A stretch of DNA of 64,000 nucleotides from Bradyrhizobium sp. AT1. GTDB lineage: Bacteria > Pseudomonadota > Alphaproteobacteria > Rhizobiales > Xanthobacteraceae. Made by a program: the position numbers and the translations under genes. Under the pieces are notes generated by a model that made no database searches, was not told the origin of the DNA, and saw nothing but the letters and a program-made list of their open reading frames with translations. The stretch is from NCBI RefSeq assembly GCF_001590795.1, contig NZ_JXDL01000001.1:5159073-5223072 (forward strand). The letters are read 5' to 3'. Below, in pieces: positions 53,460-61,871 of the stretch. Each line of letters opens with the position of its first letter. The stretch's first letter is position 1.

Positions 53460-53550
53460 GGATTCCAGGGCATCAACAGCGGGAGAATATCGATCACGCC
53501 ACCCTAGATTAGGACGGTGACAACCGCAAGCTGCACCCGCGTATTGCTGC

Positions 53551-54015
53551 CTATCCGGCCGGCCGCAGCCGCCTCCACCGATAGTACTTCATCATGAACC
53601 CGTTCGACGGCTCGATCTCCTGCTTCTCGAACACAAAACCTTCGCGCTCGTACCAGCGCCAGGCCTTTTCGTTCTCGCGGACGCAGCGCAGGTGCATCTC
53701 ATCCGGCATTTGCGTGCGGGTGAAGGCGAGCAATTGCCGGCCGAGCGATTGGCCCTGATAGGCCGGCGCGACGAACAGCATGTCGAGATAGAGTTTTGGC
53801 ACATGGAGCGCCAGCATGGCGGCGATCGTGCCGCGATCGTCGGCAACGAACAGGCTCCAGCCGTCCGCGATCTCGTGCCGGATGCGTGCGCGCAGGTTTG
53901 CCAGCAGGAAGTCGCTGGCCTCGCCGAGGCCGGTCGAGACCCAGCTCTCCATCCAGACCCGGCCGACCTCATCGTATTCGTCTGCGCGCGCGGGGCGGAT
54001 GAGGGGATGCGGCAT
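53551..54015 (-). CDS. GNAT-family N-acetyltransferase
   Basis: A 154-aa GNAT fold: IRPARADEYDEV start, acetyl-CoA loop VAPAYQGQSLGRQLL, and NEKAWRWYEREGF at the end. Substrate unknown. ATG 54015 is chosen over TTG 54021. It lies a few bases downstream of oxyR on the same strand and may be co-transcribed with it. Confidence 0.87.
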   Translation of the reverse strand: MPHPLIRPARADEYDEVGRVWMESWVSTGLGEASDFLLANLRARIRHEIADGWSLFVADDRGTIAAMLALHVPKLYLDMLFVAPAYQGQSLGRQLLAFTRTQMPDEMHLRCVRENEKAWRWYEREGFVFEKQEIEPSNGFMMKYYRWRRLRPAG

Positions 54016-54022
54016 CGACAAG

Positions 54023-54949
54023 CTAAGCCCTTTGGCTGCGCACGGATTGCCGCGCCCGCACCTTGCCGGCCGACAGGCACACCACTTCGGAGATCTGCAG
54101 CAGCTGCCGCGCCAAGGGGCTGGTCTTGCGCCAGACCATGCCGATGGTGCGGAACGGCTCGGGATCGCGGAAACGCGCGAGCGAGACCGAGGCCGATCGC
54201 GTCTCCACCGGCACCGCCATCTCCGGAATCAACGTCACGCCGATGCCGGCGCTGACCATCTGCACCAGCGTCGACAGCGAGTTGGCATCCAGCATCTCGC
54301 GCGGCGGCGCCGACTGCATGTTGCAGAACGACAGCGCCTGGTCGCGGAAGCAATGGCCCTCCTCGAGCAGCAGCAGCCGCATCTCGCGCATCATCTCACG
54401 CGAGGGTGCCGGCGTTCCCTCATCCGCGCCCGGCCGGACCAGCAGGAATTTTTCCTCGAACAGGGCGACCTCTGTCAGCGAGGGCTCGGACACCGGCAGC
54501 GCCACGATGGCGGTGTCGAGCCGTCCTTCCACCAGTTCCTGTATCAGTCGCGGCGTCATGGTCTCGCGCACGCGGATGTCGAGCTCCGGATGCATGCGCG
54601 TGAGATTCTTGGTGATGGTGGGCAGGAGATAGGGCGCGATGGTCGGGATCATGCCGATGCGCAGGCGGCCCGCGAAGCGGTCCTGCGAGGCGCGGGCGAA
54701 ATCGCCGAGTTCATCGACCGAGCGCAGGATGTCGCGGACGCGTTGGGCGAGCTCCTCGCCGAAGCGGGTCAGCGCCACCTGCCGGGCGCTGCGCTCCAGC
54801 AGCAGGCCACCGAGGGTCTCCTCCAACCCCTTGATCTGCATCGACAAGGCCGGTTGCGAGATGGCGCAGGACTCGGCCGCGCGGCCGAAATGGCCGTGCC
54901 GCGCCAGCGCGTCGAAATACCGGAGCTGACGCAGCGTCAGGTTCATCAT
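54023..54949 (-). CDS. oxyR: Hydrogen peroxide sensor OxyR (LysR family)
   Basis: 308 aa. The redox pair is visible in GHCFRDQALSFC with the Cys-X8-Cys spacing of E. coli Cys199/Cys208, which marks true OxyR among LysR proteins. N-terminal winged helix LRQLRYFDALARHGHFGRAA. Divergent from katG, which it presumably activates under H2O2. Confidence 0.93.
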   Translation of the reverse strand: MMNLTLRQLRYFDALARHGHFGRAAESCAISQPALSMQIKGLEETLGGLLLERSARQVALTRFGEELAQRVRDILRSVDELGDFARASQDRFAGRLRIGMIPTIAPYLLPTITKNLTRMHPELDIRVRETMTPRLIQELVEGRLDTAIVALPVSEPSLTEVALFEEKFLLVRPGADEGTPAPSREMMREMRLLLLEEGHCFRDQALSFCNMQSAPPREMLDANSLSTLVQMVSAGIGVTLIPEMAVPVETRSASVSLARFRDPEPFRTIGMVWRKTSPLARQLLQISEVVCLSAGKVRARQSVRSQRA

Positions 54950-54960
54950 CAGAAAATCCT

Positions 54961-55013
54961 ATCGCAGCGATCATTAAAGTCAACTTTACCTGATGGGAGG
55001 CGGCGCTTAGAGT
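54961..55013 (+). promoter_or_regulatory. katG promoter with OxyR-type palindromes
   Basis: Two palindromes, ATCGC-A-GCGAT (54961-54971) and TAAAGT-CA-ACTTTA (54975-54988), lie in the 114-bp oxyR/katG gap. The second overlaps a -35-like TTTACC (54985-54990), 17 nt before a -10-like TAGAGT (55008-55013). Sites just upstream of and touching a weak -35 suit activation by OxyR. The classic ATAG-N7-CTAT pattern is not obvious, so binding is inferred. Confidence 0.5.
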
Positions 55014-55063
55014 GGTTCTACCTGGTCAAAGGCGCGAGTTCGACGCCACCAGAGGAGGTATTC

Positions 55064-57229
55064 ATGGACGACACTTCGAAGTGCCCGTTTTCGGGTGGAA
55101 AACGCGTGCCGGCGAACCGCGACTGGTGGCCGACGCAGCTCAGCATCGAGATGCTGCATAAGAATTCCGACAAGTCCGATCCGATGGGCGAGGACTTCGA
55201 TTACGCCAAGGAGTTCAAGTCGCTTGATCTCAACGCGGTGATCAAGGACCTCACCGCCCTGATGACGGATTCGCAGGAATGGTGGCCCGCCGACTTCGGT
55301 CATTATGGCGGCCTGATGATCCGCATGGCCTGGCACAGCGCGGGCACTTATCGCACCACTGACGGCCGCGGTGGCGCCGGTGCCGGCCAGCAGCGTTTCG
55401 CACCACTCAACAGCTGGCCCGACAACGCCAATCTCGACAAGGCGCGCCGCCTGCTCTGGCCGATCAAGCAGAAATACGGCCGCAAGCTCTCCTGGGCCGA
55501 CCTGATGGTTCTCGCCGGCAACGTCGCGCTGGAATCGATGGGCTTCAAGACTTTCGGCTTCGCCGGTGGCCGCGTCGATGTCTGGGAGCCGGAAGAACTC
55601 TATTGGGGTCCGGAAGGCACCTGGCTCGGCGACGAGCGCTACAGCGGCGAACGCGAACTCGCCGAACCGCTCGGCGCAGTGCAGATGGGCCTCATCTACG
55701 TTAATCCGGAAGGTCCGAACGGCAAGCCGGATCCGGTCGCCGCGGCCAAGGACATCCGCGAGACCTTCGCGCGCATGGCGATGAACGACGAGGAAACCGT
55801 TGCGCTGATCGCCGGCGGTCACAGCTTCGGCAAGACTCACGGCGCGGGCGATCCCTCGCTGGTCGGACCGGAGCCGGAAGCGGGCGCGCTGGAAGATCAG
55901 GGCCTCGGCTGGAAGAGCAAGCACGCGTCAGGCCACTCGGGTGATGCCATCACCAGCGGTCTTGAAGTCACCTGGACCACGACGCCGACGAAGTGGAGCA
56001 ACAACTTCTTCGAGAACCTGTTCAACTTCGAATGGGAACTCACGAAGAGCCCGGGCGGCGCGCAGCAGTGGACGGCCAAGAACGCCGACGCGATCATTCC
56101 CGATGCCTTCGACAAGTCGAAGAAGCACCGGCCGACGATGCTGACGACCGACCTCTCACTGCGCTTCGATCCGGCCTATGAGAAGATCTCACGGCGCTTC
56201 CTTGAGAACCCGGCTCAGTTCGCGGACGCCTTTGCCCGCGCTTGGTTCAAGCTCACCCATCGCGACATGGGCCCGATCCAGCGCTATCTCGGCCCGCTGG
56301 TGCCGAAGGAGACGCTGATCTGGCAGGATCCGATTCCGGCCGTGAACCACGAGCTGGTCAGCGATCAGGACATCGCGGCGCTGAAGACCAAGATCCTGGC
56401 ATCGGGCCTGTCGGTGTCCGAGCTGGTCTCGACCGCCTGGGCGTCGGCCTCGACGTTCCGCGGCTCGGACAAGCGCGGCGGCGCCAATGGTGCGCGCATT
56501 CGCCTGGCCCCGCAGAAGGACTGGGAGGTGAACGAGCCGGCCCAGCTCTCGAAGGTGCTCGGCAAGCTCGAAGCGATCCAGAAGGACTTCAACGCATCGT
56601 CCGGTGCTAAGAAGGTCTCGCTCGCCGATCTCATCGTCCTCGGCGGCACCGCCGCGGTCGAGAAGGCGGCGAAGGATGCCGGCGTCGACGTCAAGGTCGG
56701 CTTCACGCCGGGCCGCATGGACGCCTCGCAGGAACAAACTGACGCCGCCTCCTTTGCTCCGCTGGAGCCGCGCGCTGATGGTTTCCGCAACTTCATCGGC
56801 AAGCGGCATCAGTTCATGCAGCAGGAAGAAGCCCTGGTCGACCGCGCCCAGCTCTTGAGGCTCACCGGCCCCGAGATGACTGCGCTGGTCGGCGGTCTGC
56901 GCGTGCTCGGTGCCAATGCGAACGGTTCGAAGCACGGCGTCCTCACCGCGAAGGTGGGAACCCTCAGCAACGACTTCTTCGTCAACCTGCTCGACATGAG
57001 CACGCAGTGGACCCCGGTGGCTGACGGCAGCTACGAGGCCCGCGACCGCAAGACCAATGCGGTGAAGTGGACCGGCACGCGCGTCGATCTGATCTTCGGC
57101 GCGCACTCGCAGCTTCGCGCCTACGCCGAAGTCTATGCCACCTCGGATGCGAAGGAGAAGTTCGTGGCTGACTTCGCCAAGGCCTGGACCAAGGTGATGA
57201 ACCTCGACCGCTACGACCTCGCGGCGTGA
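55064..57229 (+). CDS. katG: Catalase-peroxidase KatG
   Basis: A 721-aa bifunctional heme catalase-peroxidase. N-terminal active half: RMAWHSAGTYR with distal Arg/Trp/His, and Tyr in GLIYVNPEG for the Met-Tyr-Trp adduct; proximal His in GGHSFGKTHG. The C-terminal half is the usual heme-less duplicate. AGAGGAGG (55051-55058) precedes the ATG. The upstream in-frame region is antisense to oxyR and is not coding. Confidence 0.97.
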   Translation: MDDTSKCPFSGGKRVPANRDWWPTQLSIEMLHKNSDKSDPMGEDFDYAKEFKSLDLNAVIKDLTALMTDSQEWWPADFGHYGGLMIRMAWHSAGTYRTTDGRGGAGAGQQRFAPLNSWPDNANLDKARRLLWPIKQKYGRKLSWADLMVLAGNVALESMGFKTFGFAGGRVDVWEPEELYWGPEGTWLGDERYSGERELAEPLGAVQMGLIYVNPEGPNGKPDPVAAAKDIRETFARMAMNDEETVALIAGGHSFGKTHGAGDPSLVGPEPEAGALEDQGLGWKSKHASGHSGDAITSGLEVTWTTTPTKWSNNFFENLFNFEWELTKSPGGAQQWTAKNADAIIPDAFDKSKKHRPTMLTTDLSLRFDPAYEKISRRFLENPAQFADAFARAWFKLTHRDMGPIQRYLGPLVPKETLIWQDPIPAVNHELVSDQDIAALKTKILASGLSVSELVSTAWASASTFRGSDKRGGANGARIRLAPQKDWEVNEPAQLSKVLGKLEAIQKDFNASSGAKKVSLADLIVLGGTAAVEKAAKDAGVDVKVGFTPGRMDASQEQTDAASFAPLEPRADGFRNFIGKRHQFMQQEEALVDRAQLLRLTGPEMTALVGGLRVLGANANGSKHGVLTAKVGTLSNDFFVNLLDMSTQWTPVADGSYEARDRKTNAVKWTGTRVDLIFGAHSQLRAYAEVYATSDAKEKFVADFAKAWTKVMNLDRYDLAA

Positions 57230-57238
57230 CGTGCCTCA

Positions 57239-57260
57239 CCTCTCCCGCGTGCGGGAGAGG
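57239..57260. repeat. Short hairpin after katG
   Basis: CCTCTCCCGC-GT-GCGGGAGAGG, a perfect 10-bp stem with a 2-nt loop 10 nt after the katG stop. It looks like a common small palindromic repeat of GC-rich genomes and not a terminator, as no T run follows. Confidence 0.55.
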
Positions 57261-57293
57261 GGGCGCAGATCGCCCGGAGCGAGCGACAAGCAA

Positions 57294-57326
57294 AAAGGGC
57301 GGCCTTTCGGCCGCCCTTTCGTTTTT
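57294..57326. terminator. Bidirectional terminator between katG and pnp
   Basis: Stem AAAGGGCGGCC / GGCCGCCCTTT (57294-57304, 57309-57319) with loop TTTC. T run on the plus strand at 57322-57326 and A run at 57292-57296 (T run for the minus strand). It serves both the convergent katG and pnp transcripts. Confidence 0.9.
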
Positions 57327-57341
57327 CTGCAGTGTAGCGGC

Positions 57342-59498
<2,157 letters not shown>

Positions 59499-59547
59499 AG
59501 ATGTCTTCTTTCATGGGTTCTCGAAAGAGGAGACGGCTCTCGAAAAA

Positions 59548-59623
59548 CAAAAACCATGCGCAAGATTGCGGGGCGCTGATCGAAGCGGGTGATCAGCGTC
59601 CTGCGATCCTGCCATGGTTTTTG
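59548..59623 (-). promoter_or_regulatory. Long hairpin in the pnp 5' leader
   Basis: The outer 11-bp arms CAAAAACCATG / CATGGTTTTTG (59548-59558, 59613-59623) and an inner ~9-bp block around GCGCTGATC / GATCAGCG (59573-59581, 59591-59598) form one 76-nt interrupted stem-loop, 50 nt upstream of the pnp ATG. Its length and position resemble the RNase III-cleaved leader of enterobacterial pnp. The rest of the 379-bp rpsO-pnp gap (59624-59845) shows no gene. Confidence 0.65.
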
Positions 59624-59845
59624 GATTTCGGATGGCGTCCATCCTTTCGGGTCATACGGGCGCCTTGCCCGTTGTGCCCAGCCGCCGGATTGCTGCTGGA
59701 CTTTCAGTCGGCACGAATGCGAACACCGAACCGCGGTCTTCGCCGATCGTGCCCCGGATGCCAGCCGTCAACGACTCGCATCCGACGTGCGCGCAGCCTC
59801 GATCAAAAAGCTTAAAATAGGCGCTTTCGTTCGAAGCGACGTGCG

Positions 59846-59868
59846 AAAACGCGCGCCGATGGCGCGCG
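59846..59868 (-). terminator. Intrinsic terminator of rpsO
   Basis: On the minus strand a CGCGCGCC-ATC-GGCGCGCG hairpin (59868-59850) is followed by TTTT (59849-59846), 9 nt after the rpsO stop codon. It separates rpsO from pnp, so pnp probably has its own promoter or depends on readthrough. Confidence 0.75.
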
Positions 59869-59877
59869 CAAGAACTG

Positions 59878-60147
59878 TTAACGACGAATGTTGTGCTTCT
59901 CGAGCAGCGCCTTGTACCGCGCTTCGTCCCGCTTCTTGAGGTAGTCGAGCAGCGAGCGGCGGGTCGAGACCAGCTTCAAGAGGCCACGACGCGAATGGTT
60001 GTCCTTCACGTGGGTCTTGAAATGGTTGGTGAGGTTGTTGATGCGTTCCGACAGGATCGCGACCTGAACCTCGGGCGAGCCGGTGTCGCCGGCCTTGTTG
60101 GCATTCGTCTTGATGACTTCCGCTTTGCGTTCTGCGGCAATCGACAT
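59878..60147 (-). CDS. rpsO: 30S ribosomal protein S15
   Basis: 89 aa, the standard length. Typical DTGSPEVQVAILSERI and HSRRGLLKLVSTRRSLLDYL helices that bind 16S rRNA. ATG 60147 gives MSIAAERK; a TTG two codons upstream lies in the truB stop region. Part of infB-rbfA-truB-rpsO-pnp. Confidence 0.96.
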   Translation of the reverse strand: MSIAAERKAEVIKTNANKAGDTGSPEVQVAILSERINNLTNHFKTHVKDNHSRRGLLKLVSTRRSLLDYLKKRDEARYKALLEKHNIRR

Positions 60148-60149
60148 CG

Positions 60150-61271
60150 TCAATTTCTCTCGTTGCGACCGGTGCTGGCAGTCAGGCCGGTCAGGTTGAA
60201 CACACGCTTGGGGATGATTTCGCCATTGCCAACTTCAGCAAGCGCCAAAAGACGGCCTGCCACCGTGACATAGACTGTGCCGCTACAAGTGGGCGCATCC
60301 CGTCCGCGCAACAAAACGGCCTGACCCCGATGGAGCCTTGCCGCATCAGCCCGAGTGACGGCCAGTGCCGGGATGTCGTCCAGCGCGGTCTCAACGGGCA
60401 TAAGCGCGTCCGCGAGGCTACCCTCGCCGGACGCGGCTCTATCGCACAAAGCCTCCAGCTGATCCAGCGGAATCATGTCGTTTTCGCCAAATGGGCCGAC
60501 CAGGGTCCGCCGAAGCGCGCAAATATGGCCGAAAGTGCCGAGAATCCGGCCCATATCGCGGGCCAGCGCCCGGACATAGGTGCCCTTGCCGCATTCGGCC
60601 TCGAACACGGCGTGGTCGTTATCCGGTTGATCCACAAGGGTTAAATGATGAATTTCGACCGGCCGGGGGGCCAGTTCGACCACCTCGCCGTCGCGGGCGA
60701 GGTCGTAGGCGCGCTCGCCCTGGACCTTGATCGCGGAATAACGCGGCGGAATCTGCTCGATCACCCCGGTGAAACGGGGCAACAGAGCCAGGATGGCCTC
60801 CCGGGTCGGACGCTGGTCCGAGGTCGCGGTCACCCTGCCCTCGATATCGTCGGTGTCGCGCTCCTCGCCCCAGCACACCGTGAACTGGTAGCGCTTGCGG
60901 CCGTCCATCACGAAGGGAACGGTCTTGGTGGCTTCGCCGAGCGCGATCGGCAGACCGCCCGAGGCGAGCGGATCGAGCGTGCCGGCGTGTCCGGCGCGCT
61001 TGGCGTTGAACAGGCGCTTGAGCACTGCGACCGCCTGCGTCGAGGTCATGCCGATCGGCTTGTCGAGCACGACCCAGCCATGGACGTCGCGCCGGTCGCG
61101 GCGCGGCTGGTTGCCCTTCTGCTTGCTGTTGGCACGCGGATCGTTGTTGACGCGGCGCGGCTCCTGATGCGGCTCGGAATTGCCGCTCATGTCCGCGAAA
61201 TTATTTTTCTGCACGTCGCGCTGATCGGCCTGTTCGCCGCTGATCGTGTCGTGAGCCGGGTCCATCGTCAT
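60150..61271 (-). CDS. truB: tRNA pseudouridine(55) synthase TruB
   Basis: 373 aa. Catalytic Asp in GHAGTLDPLASG, with GWVVLDKPIGMTST and the RYSAIKV block. Makes pseudouridine-55 in tRNA T-loops. A basic, low-complexity N-terminal extension of about 64 residues precedes the core. ATG 61271 overlaps the rbfA TGA (ATGA). Confidence 0.95.
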   Translation of the reverse strand: MTMDPAHDTISGEQADQRDVQKNNFADMSGNSEPHQEPRRVNNDPRANSKQKGNQPRRDRRDVHGWVVLDKPIGMTSTQAVAVLKRLFNAKRAGHAGTLDPLASGGLPIALGEATKTVPFVMDGRKRYQFTVCWGEERDTDDIEGRVTATSDQRPTREAILALLPRFTGVIEQIPPRYSAIKVQGERAYDLARDGEVVELAPRPVEIHHLTLVDQPDNDHAVFEAECGKGTYVRALARDMGRILGTFGHICALRRTLVGPFGENDMIPLDQLEALCDRAASGEGSLADALMPVETALDDIPALAVTRADAARLHRGQAVLLRGRDAPTCSGTVYVTVAGRLLALAEVGNGEIIPKRVFNLTGLTASTGRNERN

Positions 61272-61714
61272 CGCTCTTCTTCCCGATCCGTCGCCGGATC
61301 CTGTTCCAAATCCTGTTCGAGATCCTTCTGCACCGCAGGTGTTCGCAAAAGCTTCTCGATCCGTTCCGCTTCGTCGAATCGTTCGTCGACGCGGAAACGA
61401 AGATCAGGTGCAAATTTCAGGTTAACGCGATGCGCGACTTCGCCGCGCAGAAACTTCTTGTTGCGTTCGAGCGCAGCGATGACGATTTCGGTGTCGCGGC
61501 CACCGAGCGGCATTACATAGACTGTCGCGAGCTTCAGGTCGGGCGACATCCGTACCTCCGGCACGGTGATGATGTGACCTTCGAGATCCGCATCATGCAC
61601 ATTGCCTTGCGCCAGAATATCGGCCATCGCGTGGCGAACCTGCTCGCCGACGCGCAACTGACGTTGCGAGCCTCCGCCGGGGGCGGAACTCTTCTTCTGA
61701 TGATGGCGTGGCAT
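61268..61714 (-). CDS. rbfA: 30S ribosome-binding factor RbfA
   Basis: A 148-aa KH-like 30S maturation factor (RVGEQVRHAMADIL, VRMSPDLKLATVYV, LKFAPDLRFRVDERFDEAERIEKLL). The C-terminus adds a charged DLEQDLEQD tail. A 10-bp perfect hairpin (61793-61815) lies in the gap to infB. Confidence 0.95.
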   Translation of the reverse strand: MPRHHQKKSSAPGGGSQRQLRVGEQVRHAMADILAQGNVHDADLEGHIITVPEVRMSPDLKLATVYVMPLGGRDTEIVIAALERNKKFLRGEVAHRVNLKFAPDLRFRVDERFDEAERIEKLLRTPAVQKDLEQDLEQDPATDREEER

Positions 61715-61792
61715 TGTCGAAAATCACCTCGTCATGCCCGTGTTTGGGACACGGGCATTGTCATTTGTCCTGTTGAAACGAATGAGGGGTGG

Positions 61793-61815
61793 ATGGCCGG
61801 ATAAGATCCGGCCAT
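61793..61815. repeat. Hairpin between infB and rbfA
   Basis: ATGGCCGGAT-AAG-ATCCGGCCAT, 10-bp perfect stem. Its arms resemble the ATGGCCGGG palindromes of family B. It may be an mRNA processing or stabilising element within the operon. Confidence 0.6.
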
Positions 61816-61871
61816 CGCACTCCCGCAATTTCAGCTCAAAAAGATCCGGACCGCTTCGGTAAGATTTGGAC

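Noticed and set aside
53816..55063. An in-frame extension of katG across the oxyR region
   Set aside because: The added ~416 residues are antisense to oxyR. The ATG at 55064 has an excellent ribosome-binding site and gives normal KatG length.
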